Source of the DNA: Halomarinibacterium sp034670265
GTDB lineage: Bacteria > Bacteroidota > Bacteroidia > Flavobacteriales > Flavobacteriaceae
Length of the DNA: 64,000 nucleotides
Reading direction: 5' to 3'
NCBI GenBank assembly: GCA_034670265.1
Contig: JAXMNU010000001.1
Location: 124,001 to 188,000 of the forward strand
In this document: in pieces, positions 33,019-40,487 of the stretch
Numbering within the stretch: position 1 is the first letter of the stretch
How the letters are laid out: every line of letters starts with the position of its first letter
Translations under genes and position numbers: made by a program
The notes under the pieces: model-generated
The model's input: only the letters and a program-made list of their open reading frames with translations
Databases searched by the model: none
What the model was told of the DNA's origin: nothing

Positions 33019-36000
33019 TTATTGATTAAAATATTGTAATTGAAATGTGCTTTCTAAATAGTTTACTAATGCAGTCTGTGCTTCAAATTCCGATTGAATG
33101 GCTTCTTTTATCAACTGCGTAAATGCAGTATAATCTATTTCACCTTCTCTATATGCCAGTAATGCACCTGTTTTTTGCTCTTTTGTTAATGGTAAAACTT
33201 GGTCTTTGTAAAACTCCCAAGATGTTTTCCATTTAGTATAATTTTCTTTAGCCTGAACAAACCTTGATTGTACTTCCTGTTTTTTGAACGCTATATTTGT
33301 TTCTGCTATTTCTTTATCAATTCTGGAACTTCTAATTTGAGCTTTGTTAGAACCTGATAAAAACGGAATGGAAATACCTGCTTGATAGGTGTAAAATCCT
33401 GAATTGCCATTTACTTTTTGTAAACCACCTTGTAGATTGAACTTCGGTAAATTATCCACCTTTGCAGCTTTATATTTGGCTTCTGCTTCATCTACAATGT
33501 TCTGTGATATACTGTACAGCGGATGGCTTTCTACATCAAACGTTTTCATATCTATATCTACAGTTGCATCAAATTCATTTGAAACTGTAAATATTTCTTC
33601 TGATACCAACCACAAATTGAATTGTTGTAAAGCAATGAGATAATCGCTATAGGCTTGTGCTTTTTTATTTTGAATTTGAAACGCTTGATTTTTAGCTGCC
33701 GAATACTCTAACTTGGAAATCGCCTCGACTTCATAATTTAAAGCTACTGCTTGTTCGAATTTGGAATAAATGGAATCCAGTTCTTTATACAAATCATAGT
33801 TCCGTTTCATTTGATAGCATTTTGACCACGCTTTTTTAACTTCTAATTCTAATTCCAATTCGGAAAGTTGAAAGGCTTTTTGTGCCAATTGAATGCGTTG
33901 TTCTTGTAGCTTCTTTTTAGAACCTATACCAAACACATCAATATTAGATTGACCAATACCAATGGTTGTATAGATGCCACCACCATTATCAATTTCTTCT
34001 CCACCTGTGAAAATTTGAGTCGTTCCGAAATCATAGGCAGTCGCTTTTAATTGTTCTTGTTTTGTAATTTCCAACTGCTTTTGCTTCAATAATGGATAAT
34101 TATTTTTTGCGATTTTAACAGCTTCTTGTAATGAAATTTCGGGAAATGTATCATTCAACTCTTGTGCATTACTTTGTGGTGAAAAGCCAAATAGTAATAA
34201 TAACAATGCTGTTGCTGTAACCAACTTTTTATTCGGTTTAAATGTAAATGATTTGTTTTCTACCCAATGGTATAAAATGGGTAACACAAACAACGTGAGC
34301 AATGTTGAAGTTAACAAACCACCAATAACAACAGTTGCCAATGGACGTTGTACTTCTGCACCTGCTGATGATGAAATTGCCATTGGCAGAAAACCTAAAA
34401 CATCCGTAAAAGCGGTTAGCATAATGGGTCTGATTCTTCGTTTAGTACCTTCAACAATTCTATCCTTTAGATTGGTTACACCTTCTTCTTTTAATTCGTT
34501 GAGTCCGCTTATCATTACCAATCCATTTAATACCGCAACACCAAACAACACAATAAAACCAACACCTGCCGAAATACTAAATGGCATATCACGTAACCAT
34601 AAGGCTACAACACCACCAATGGTTGCCATTGGAATGGCTATGTAAATCATTAATGTTTGTGGTAAAGATTTTAATGCAAAGTATATCAATATAAATATGA
34701 GCAACAATGCAATAGGCACAACGGTTTGTAATCGGTTGCTGGCACGTTCCAGATTTTCAAATGCACCACCATAGCGAATAAAATAACCTGATGGTAATTC
34801 CAGTTGCGCATCTAATTTTGATTTAATTTCTGTTACCAAAGATTTTACATCACGACCTCTAACATTGATACCTACATAAGTTCTTCTGTTGGTATTGTCT
34901 CTACTTATTTGCATGGGACCTGCTTTATATGATATATCTGCAACTTCCCGTAGTGGTATTTGAGCACCCGAAGGTAAATTGATGTACAGATTTTGAACAT
35001 CTGAAATATCTTTTCGGTTTTGAGAGCTTAAACGAACCACAAGATCGAAACGCTTTTCACCTTCAAAAATCACACCTGCTGTACCACCTGCAAATGCAGA
35101 TTGTACGGTTTGATTGAGCGTATTTATTTGAAGTCCGTATTGTGCCAGTTTATTTCTATTGTAATTAATAGTCATTTGTGGCAACCCTGTTGTAGCTTCC
35201 GCTTTCATATCTCCAATACCTTCTGTACCTGCAATGATTTTAGATATTTCTTCGGCTTTTTGAGATAACACATCAATGTCTTCACCATAGAGTTTTATGG
35301 CAATATCTTCCCGTACCCCTTCGAGTAATTCATTAAAACGCATTTCAATAGGTTGGGTAAACTCATAATTTACCCCAGGAAGAATTTCAACGGCCTCTTT
35401 CATTTTCTCAATCAATTCATCTTTAGTTTCTGCTGTTGTCCATTCACTTTTAGGTTTAAGGATTACAAAAACATCAGCTAAATCCATAGGCATTGGATCG
35501 GTAGGTATTTCGGCAACACCAATACGACTTACAATTTTTTCGACTTCTGGAAATTTGGCTTTTACTATTTGCTCTATTTTAGTAGTCGTTTCAATAGTTT
35601 CAGAAAGTGAACTTCCGGGTTTTAATATGGCGTGAAATGCAATATCACCTTCATCCAGTTGTGGTATGAACTCGCCACCCATTCTTGAAAACATAAAAAC
35701 GGTTATCCCGAACAACACAACTGCAATACCAATTACCCATTTACCTTTTCGTAAGGCTCTAATCAACAATGGTTGATATTTGTCTTCAACCCAATGCACA
35801 AATCTATCTCCATAAGATTTTTTATCGTTTTTTGGTGCTCTTAACACTAAAGCAGACATCATTGGCACATACGTTAAACACAGTACCATTGCACCAATCA
35901 TAGCAAAAATAAAGGTCAATGCCATTGGTTTAAACATCTTTCCTTCAATACCTTGTAAGGCTAAAATGGGTAGAAAAACGATAAGGATAATCAACTGACC

Positions 36001-37353
36001 GAAGAACGCAGCGTTCATCATCTTTTTTGAAGCATTAGAAGCAACTTTATCTCGTTCTTTGGATGTAAGCTGTTTCTTTTTTAGGACTTGTGTTGCAATG
36101 AGAAATACTGTACTTTCTACAATAATTACAGCGCCATCAACTATAATTCCGAAATCTATGGCTCCCAAACTCATTAAGTTTGCCCAAACATCAAAAACGT
36201 TCATTAAAATAAAAGCGAATAATAAGGATAATGGTATAGTTGAAGCAACTATTAAACCACCTCGCCAATTACCCAATAAGAAGATGAGTACAAAAATTAC
36301 TATCAATGCACCTTCAATAAGATTTGTGGTTACAGTAGAAGTTGTTTCTCCAATTAATTTACTTCGGTCTAATAAAGGTTCTATAATGACACCTTCGGGT
36401 AATGACTTTTCTATTTGAGCCATTCGCTCTTTTACATTGGCAATAACATCATTGGAATTAGCTCCTTTTAGCATCATCACCAAACCACCTACAACTTCGC
36501 CTTCACCATCTTGGGTTAATGCACCATAACGTATTGCAGAACCGAATTGCATAGTTGCAATATCACCAATAGTTACAGGAATATTATTAATATTCTTGAC
36601 TGTGATTTTTTTAATATCCTCTAAACTACGCACCAAGCCTTCACCACGAATAAAATTAGCTTGATGATTCTTTTCAATATAAGCACCACCTGTATTTTGA
36701 TTATTGGCTTCGAGTGCATTAAACACATCTGTAATGGTCAAACCAATTGCGTTTAAATCGTTTGGGTCAACCGCAACTTCGTATTGTTTTACTTTTCCCC
36801 CAATAGCGTTTACCTCAACCACACCATCAACCATTGCCATTTGGCGTTGTACAATCCAATCTTGCATTGAGCGTAAATCTGCAATAGTGTACTTGTCTTT
36901 ATACTCTGGCTCTACTTTTAAGGTGTATTGGTAAATCTCTCCCAATCCTGTTGAAATAGGTCCCATAATAGGTTCTCCAAAACCAGCAGGAATTTGTTCT
37001 TTGACTTCGTTTAGTTTTTCGGCTACTAATTGTCGAGGTAGATAGGTTCCCATATCATCATCAAATACAATGGTAACAACCGATAAGCCAAAACGAGAGA
37101 TTGACCTAATTTCCTGTACATCGGGAAGATTACTCATTGCTACCTCGATAGGATAGGTAACAATCTGTTCAATATCTTCTGTACCTAAATTGGGTGCTTG
37201 TGTAATAACCTGTACTTGGTTGTTGGTAATGTCTGGAACAGCATCGATTGGTACTTTGGTCATACTCCAAATACCTGCTCCAATTATGGTAAGCGTAAGC
37301 AAACCAATGATGAATTTGTTATTGATTGAAAAATCAATGATTTTATTAATCAT
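33019..37353 (-). CDS. CzcA-type heavy-metal RND pump fused to a TolC-family outer-membrane protein
   Basis: This 1444 aa protein has two parts. Residues 1 to about 1035 are an HME-RND pump: VPIDAVPDITNNQVQV, ATTGLPQMTINYNR, the TM4 segment AIDFGIIVDGAVIIVEST with its charged residue, and a final helix pair ending HWVENKSFTFKPNKK. Then come a hydrophobic stretch with the character of a signal peptide (ATALLLLLFGFSPQSNAQ) and a complete TolC-like domain (about 1062-1444) beginning FPEISLQEAVKIAKNNYPLL. The pump, adaptor and Fur repressor form one operon. Such fusions occur in Bacteroidota. An inverted repeat lies 66-80 bases upstream of the start. Divalent Co/Zn/Cd is the likely substrate class. 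Confidence 0.92.
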   Translation of the reverse strand: MINKIIDFSINNKFIIGLLTLTIIGAGIWSMTKVPIDAVPDITNNQVQVITQAPNLGTEDIEQIVTYPIEVAMSNLPDVQEIRSISRFGLSVVTIVFDDDMGTYLPRQLVAEKLNEVKEQIPAGFGEPIMGPISTGLGEIYQYTLKVEPEYKDKYTIADLRSMQDWIVQRQMAMVDGVVEVNAIGGKVKQYEVAVDPNDLNAIGLTITDVFNALEANNQNTGGAYIEKNHQANFIRGEGLVRSLEDIKKITVKNINNIPVTIGDIATMQFGSAIRYGALTQDGEGEVVGGLVMMLKGANSNDVIANVKERMAQIEKSLPEGVIIEPLLDRSKLIGETTSTVTTNLIEGALIVIFVLIFLLGNWRGGLIVASTIPLSLLFAFILMNVFDVWANLMSLGAIDFGIIVDGAVIIVESTVFLIATQVLKKKQLTSKERDKVASNASKKMMNAAFFGQLIILIVFLPILALQGIEGKMFKPMALTFIFAMIGAMVLCLTYVPMMSALVLRAPKNDKKSYGDRFVHWVEDKYQPLLIRALRKGKWVIGIAVVLFGITVFMFSRMGGEFIPQLDEGDIAFHAILKPGSSLSETIETTTKIEQIVKAKFPEVEKIVSRIGVAEIPTDPMPMDLADVFVILKPKSEWTTAETKDELIEKMKEAVEILPGVNYEFTQPIEMRFNELLEGVREDIAIKLYGEDIDVLSQKAEEISKIIAGTEGIGDMKAEATTGLPQMTINYNRNKLAQYGLQINTLNQTVQSAFAGGTAGVIFEGEKRFDLVVRLSSQNRKDISDVQNLYINLPSGAQIPLREVADISYKAGPMQISRDNTNRRTYVGINVRGRDVKSLVTEIKSKLDAQLELPSGYFIRYGGAFENLERASNRLQTVVPIALLLIFILIYFALKSLPQTLMIYIAIPMATIGGVVALWLRDMPFSISAGVGFIVLFGVAVLNGLVMISGLNELKEEGVTNLKDRIVEGTKRRIRPIMLTAFTDVLGFLPMAISSSAGAEVQRPLATVVIGGLLTSTLLTLFVLPILYHWVENKSFTFKPNKKLVTATALLLLLFGFSPQSNAQELNDTFPEISLQEAVKIAKNNYPLLKQKQLEITKQEQLKATAYDFGTTQIFTGGEEIDNGGGIYTTIGIGQSNIDVFGIGSKKKLQEQRIQLAQKAFQLSELELELEVKKAWSKCYQMKRNYDLYKELDSIYSKFEQAVALNYEVEAISKLEYSAAKNQAFQIQNKKAQAYSDYLIALQQFNLWLVSEEIFTVSNEFDATVDIDMKTFDVESHPLYSISQNIVDEAEAKYKAAKVDNLPKFNLQGGLQKVNGNSGFYTYQAGISIPFLSGSNKAQIRSSRIDKEIAETNIAFKKQEVQSRFVQAKENYTKWKTSWEFYKDQVLPLTKEQKTGALLAYREGEIDYTAFTQLIKEAIQSEFEAQTALVNYLESTFQLQYFNQ

Positions 37354-37418
37354 ATATAATGTATTAATTCAGTTAGAAAAATAAATGATTCCGTGAAAAT
37401 GAAAACATCAAAAAAGGA

Positions 37419-37433
37419 TATAGCTATCCTATA
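37419..37433 (-). promoter_or_regulatory. Inverted repeat upstream of the CzcA-TolC operon
   Basis: On the minus strand it reads TATAG GATAG CTATA, a perfect 5-5-5 inverted repeat. The matching element before the CusA operon (27642-27656) shares the architecture and the AGGATA(N)CT core. It lies in the 89-base gap between the RND gene and the DUF6660-like gene. Confidence 0.5.
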
Positions 37434-37442
37434 AAAACTGAA

Positions 37443-37754
37443 TTAAACTTGTGGCGGTTGCCAAATATTGGAATGATAATCGAAACGATAGTTCGACTGA
37501 TATGTGGATATTAATTGAGTAGAAATTTTATGGAAATTTAATAATTCAAATGTCACCAATGGCTCATAAGTGATTGAGATGCCGCAACAATTACAAATAC
37601 AAGTCATTGGGCAAGTATCGTCACTATCATCCTGATGATTATGTTCAGCACTAATTTCCTCGTTTTGCTGATCTTCAAAATTTTGACCATCAGAACAAGG
37701 CATTGTAGATAACGCCAATATTGACATAGCTAATAAGAATGCTAAAATTTTCAT
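37443..37754 (-). CDS. DUF6660-like small secreted Cys-rich protein
   Basis: ATG at 37754 is preferred over the TTG three bases upstream. The 103 aa product has a signal peptide (MKILAFLLAMSILALSTMP), then CSDGQNF, a Glu/Gln/His-rich acidic part (EHNHQDDSDDTC), and CPMTCICNCCG, a compact cluster of Cys and Met. This looks like a periplasmic metal-binding protein and resembles the DUF6660 family; it carries some features of HYC_CC_PP proteins. It is the first gene of the metal island next to the right end. The 22-base GTGCA motif lies 24-45 bases upstream of the start. Confidence 0.7.
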   Translation of the reverse strand: MKILAFLLAMSILALSTMPCSDGQNFEDQQNEEISAEHNHQDDSDDTCPMTCICNCCGISITYEPLVTFELLNFHKISTQLISTYQSNYRFDYHSNIWQPPQV

Positions 37755-37777
37755 CAAAACAAAGTTAATGATTTTCT

Positions 37778-37799
37778 AGTGCAATGGTTGTGCATTTAT
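37778..37799 (-). promoter_or_regulatory. 22 bp GTGCA motif upstream of the DUF6660-like gene
   Basis: AGTGCAATGGTTGTGCATTT plus AT on the plus strand differs from 31396-31417 at only two central positions. GTGCA repeats 11 bases apart. It lies just inside the right end of the element, beside two further GTGCAAAT sites, so it may be an operator, an integrase arm site, or both. Confidence 0.5.
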
Positions 37800-37834
37800 G
37801 CAGATATACTATTGAAAAATATAAAAATAATTTT

Positions 37835-37853
37835 GTGCAAATTTTGTGCAAAT
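37835..37853 (+). promoter_or_regulatory. Right-end pair of GTGCAAAT sites
   Basis: GTGCAAAT occurs at 37835-37842 and 37846-37853, spaced 11 bases apart, 48 bases from the core repeat. The same pair with the same spacing occurs at the left end (7728 and 7739). They are candidate integrase arm-binding sites. Confidence 0.55.
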
Positions 37854-37866
37854 GAAGAAATAAGAA

Positions 37867-37888
37867 AGCCTTAGATTTCTCTAAGGCT
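37867..37888. terminator. Element-borne terminator after tRNA-Arg
   Basis: AGCCTTAGA and TCTAAGGCT form a 9 bp perfect stem with a 4-base loop, followed by T-rich sequence in both directions. It begins 13 bases beyond the 3' end of tRNA-Arg on the minus strand. It lies within the element, so the element supplies both the tRNA 3' end and its terminator. Confidence 0.7.
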
Positions 37889-37901
37889 CTTGTTTTAGTA
37901 G

Positions 37902-37975
37902 TGATCGCGACAGGATTCGAACCTGTGACCGTCTGCTTAGAAGGCAGATGCTCTATCCAGCTGAGCTACGCGACC
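37902..37975 (-). tRNA. tRNA-Arg (anticodon TCT), insertion site of the element
   Basis: The 74-base cloverleaf folds completely: acceptor GGTCGCG / CGCGATC with one G-U pair, anticodon stem TCTGC / GCAGA, loop CTTCTAA giving TCT, T arm ACAGG TTCGAAT CCTGT, discriminator A. No CCA is encoded. Bases 37902-37943 are within the 43 bp att repeat, so the 3' part came with the element and the 5' part is original chromosome; the sequence is unchanged and should be functional. It is the last of three tRNA genes on this strand. Confidence 0.97.
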
Positions 37976-37982
37976 ATAGCTT

Positions 37983-38013
37983 AAAAAAAAACCGAACTTG
38001 AAAAAGTCCGGTT
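37983..38013 (-). terminator. Terminator after tRNA-Pro
   Basis: On the minus strand the stem AACCGGACTT / AAGTTCGGTT (G-U tolerant), loop TTTC, is followed by nine T. It lies between tRNA-Pro and tRNA-Arg, so tRNA-Arg may be expressed by read-through or from its own promoter. Confidence 0.6.
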
Positions 38014-38017
38014 CTTG

Positions 38018-38092
38018 TCGGGGTGGCAGGATTCGAACCTGCGACCTCCTGCTCCCAAAGCAGGCGCGATGACCGGGCTACGCTACACCCCG
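38018..38092 (-). tRNA. tRNA-Pro (anticodon TGG)
   Basis: The 75-base cloverleaf has acceptor CGGGGTG / CACCCCG, anticodon stem CCTGC / GCAGG and loop TTTGGGA giving TGG, T arm GCAGG TTCGAAT CCTGC, discriminator A. It lies between tRNA-Ser and tRNA-Arg on the same strand, with 37-42 bases between genes. Confidence 0.96.
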
Positions 38093-38129
38093 TGAAATAA
38101 CATTGCTGTATCTTCACAAATTATTGTTG

Positions 38130-38213
38130 CGGAGAGACAGGGATTCGAACCCTGGCAACGGTTTCCCGTTGACAGATTAGCAATCTGCTCCATTACCACT
38201 CTGGCACCTCTCC
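38130..38213 (-). tRNA. tRNA-Ser (anticodon GCT)
   Basis: The 84-base gene has acceptor GGAGAGG / TCTCTCC (with a G-U pair), anticodon loop TTGCTAA giving GCT, and a long variable arm (CAACGGGAAACCGTTG) typical of serine tRNAs. T arm CAGGG TTCGAAT CCCTG, discriminator G. It is the first of the three tRNA genes. Confidence 0.96.
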
Positions 38214-38247
38214 AAATCAATGAACCCACATATTTTCAATGCGGTTG

Positions 38248-38278
38248 CAAATGTAAATTTATCTATTCAATAACCCAA
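38248..38278 (-). promoter_or_regulatory. Promoter of the tRNA-Ser-Pro-Arg cluster
   Basis: On the minus strand, TTG (38276-38278) and TACATTTG (38248-38255) are 20 bases apart, matching the Bacteroidota -33/-7 consensus, and the -7 box lies 35 bases ahead of tRNA-Ser. Confidence 0.65.
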
Positions 38279-38318
38279 AAAAAAAGAAACGTTTTTTATA
38301 TTTTTTTTCACTCTATTT

Positions 38319-40358
38319 TTATTCGGGATATTCTACTCGTAAATGATAGCTGTTTTTCAGTTTTTTCTTTAATACTTTCTTAATAGTTTCAATTTCTTTA
38401 AAAGTAATATTCGCATTTATAAACTGTCCATTCTCCATTTGACTATTCACAATATTCTCAACAAAAGAATCTATTTTTGATGCTGTAGGTTCTTTTAAGC
38501 TTTTGCTCGCTGCTTCAACACTATCGGCCATCATTAATATGGCGGTTTCTTTTGAAAATGGCGTTGGACCTGGGTATTGAAAATCTTCCTTTTTTGCTTC
38601 TCCGTTAATTTCCTCTTCCTTTTTATAAAAATAAAACACAATACTAGTCCCATGATGTGTTCTTATAAAATCAATTATCCTATCAGGGAGGTTATTTTTT
38701 CTAGCTATTTCAATTCCTTTAATTACGTGGTCTATAATAATTTTAGCACTCTCTTTTGGTGATAATTCGCTAAGTGGATTAATCTGATTTAATTGATTTT
38801 CGGTAAAATTAGACGGATTACCCATTTTACCAATATCATGATACAGCGCCCCTACCCTTGCCAACATAGAATTTGCTCCTATTTCATTGGCAGCAGCTTC
38901 AGCCAAATTTGCCACATTTAACGAATGATGGAATGTTCCCGGCGCTCTGTTTGAAAGTTCCTTCATTAATGCTGAATTTGTGTTACTAAGTTCCAACAGC
39001 GAAACTTCAGAAACCAACCCGAATATCTTTTCATAAATGTAGATGAGCGGAAATGCAAAAAGTGTTACGAGTCCACAAATAATAAAATAGACAAAGTTTT
39101 CAAGTTCAATTTGTGCAATGTTTCCTTCTTGAATGATGAAAAAGGCAAAGTAACCAAGGATATAAATAAATGTAATTTGCCCTACGGAAATAAATAAATT
39201 GGCCCGTTTATATAATTCTGAAACCGTTAAAATGGTAACAATCCCAGCAATAATTTGAAGGAACATAAACTCAAAGCTATTAGGAACAATAAAACCTAAT
39301 AATAATATCGTAAGTACGTGTACAAATAGTCCTAATCTGGCATCAAAGAAACTTTTTAAAATGATTGGCAAAATACATAGCGGAATGACATAAACATAGG
39401 TAGCATCATACTTTACAACCAAAGTGGTAACAAATACCATGACTATAATATTGAAGAAAATAAAACTCACCTTGGTATCATTGGTATAAATTTCACGGCG
39501 ATATTTTCGGAGAAATAAAAATAACATGATGAATACCAAAGACACTAGCATGGAATAACCAAAAACCAGCCAATAGTAATTGTTTTGACTCCAAACCTGA
39601 GATTGAAATTGTTCCTTTAAAGAATTAAGTATTTGGTATTTTTCACCCTCAACTACTTCTCCCTTGGCAATAATACGAGTCCCTTTTTCAACAATTCCTT
39701 TATTTGGATTTATTTGATTAATGGCATTCTCTATAGCAGATTCTGTACGTTGTGGGTTGTATGAGATATTGGGTGCTGCAACGTTGGGGATAAGTTCTTG
39801 TAACAATGGAATAATATCCCTTCTATCGTTCGCTTTTTCGTTAATAAGTTGAACTAAATCACTCTTTTTAAAAAACTGTGAAAAAACCATTTCACTAACT
39901 TCATTTCCGTTTTTCAAATACACAATTCTATCTTCTGAAAATGAAGAGCTATTTTCAACTAAACCTTTAGCATATACTTCATTTAAAATAGCTTTCCCTA
40001 CTTGTTCTGTTCGAAGTTTAGAGGTTTGATAAAGGCTATCAACATATTCAATATCAAGATTTGTTTTAAAAGCCTCTAAAGCGATGGAAGGAATCTTGTT
40101 GTCGGCATCAAAATATGGAATAACAGATGAACGAATTTCTTCTTTTTCATTTTCAAGAGCCTCTTTGTCTTTCTTTATTGTAAAATTGAAAGGAGATAAC
40201 AAATTCTCATACTGCCAAGGTTTTCCTTTCTGAAAATTATACTTAAACTGTCCTCCTTTGGGAAGAAGATAAATCACTAATAGCGTAGTGATTAGGTATA
40301 AAAAAACCTTATAAATAAGTGATTGATTTCGAGTTAAGAAAAAGACAAGGTTTTTCAT
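38319..40358 (-). CDS. 7TM-HD phosphohydrolase (PgpH-like)
   Basis: This 679 aa protein starts at ATG 40358 (MKNLVFFLTRN); a further upstream ATG would add five residues. An N-terminal membrane helix is followed by a large extracytoplasmic 7TMR-HDED region (about 60-255), seven membrane helices (about 265-450) and a cytoplasmic HD domain with HHSLNVANLAEAAANEI, LYHDIGKM and DFIRTHHGTSIV. Homologues such as PgpH hydrolyse cyclic di-AMP. Whether the Bacteroidota versions use c-di-AMP is likely but unproven here. It is transcribed from the segment before the thiolase, divergently. Confidence 0.92.
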   Translation of the reverse strand: MKNLVFFLTRNQSLIYKVFLYLITTLLVIYLLPKGGQFKYNFQKGKPWQYENLLSPFNFTIKKDKEALENEKEEIRSSVIPYFDADNKIPSIALEAFKTNLDIEYVDSLYQTSKLRTEQVGKAILNEVYAKGLVENSSSFSEDRIVYLKNGNEVSEMVFSQFFKKSDLVQLINEKANDRRDIIPLLQELIPNVAAPNISYNPQRTESAIENAINQINPNKGIVEKGTRIIAKGEVVEGEKYQILNSLKEQFQSQVWSQNNYYWLVFGYSMLVSLVFIMLFLFLRKYRREIYTNDTKVSFIFFNIIVMVFVTTLVVKYDATYVYVIPLCILPIILKSFFDARLGLFVHVLTILLLGFIVPNSFEFMFLQIIAGIVTILTVSELYKRANLFISVGQITFIYILGYFAFFIIQEGNIAQIELENFVYFIICGLVTLFAFPLIYIYEKIFGLVSEVSLLELSNTNSALMKELSNRAPGTFHHSLNVANLAEAAANEIGANSMLARVGALYHDIGKMGNPSNFTENQLNQINPLSELSPKESAKIIIDHVIKGIEIARKNNLPDRIIDFIRTHHGTSIVFYFYKKEEEINGEAKKEDFQYPGPTPFSKETAILMMADSVEAASKSLKEPTASKIDSFVENIVNSQMENGQFINANITFKEIETIKKVLKKKLKNSYHLRVEYPE

Positions 40359-40447
40359 ATATAATAATACCAAAAGTAAAGGTATGAATAAGCTTTCATT
40401 TATCCCAAGCGGTAATCTATTAACAAGGATATTTCATTTTAAATCCG

Positions 40448-40455
40448 TAATTTTG
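40448..40455 (+). promoter_or_regulatory. -7 element of the thiolase promoter
   Basis: TAATTTTG matches TAnnTTTG exactly, 33 bases before the thiolase start. A clear TTTG at -33 is not evident. Confidence 0.45.
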
Positions 40456-40487
40456 CAGCCTAATTATTCTCTTAAATTTATATTACT

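Larger units (their letters stand above)
7555..37943. mobile_element. Integrated genomic island/IME-like element in tRNA-Arg(TCT)
   Basis: A 43 bp perfect direct repeat, 7555-7597 and 37901-37943, bounds this segment. The right copy is the 3' part of an intact tRNA-Arg gene; the left copy is the orphaned original 3' end. A tyrosine recombinase gene begins 176 bases inside the left repeat. Excision between the repeats would release a circle of 30,346 bp. The left part (plus strand) carries integration, regulation, replication-like and restriction-modification genes; the right part (minus strand) carries metal resistance. No relaxase, coupling protein, conjugation, phage head/tail or transposase gene was seen. 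It therefore looks like a non-self-transmissible integrative element, or a larger one that has lost its transfer module. Confidence 0.9.

Noticed and set aside
7598..37900. Prophage
   Set aside because: No terminase, portal, capsid, tail, lysis or phage repressor gene can be seen; the DnaD-like and DnaC-like genes alone do not make it a phage.
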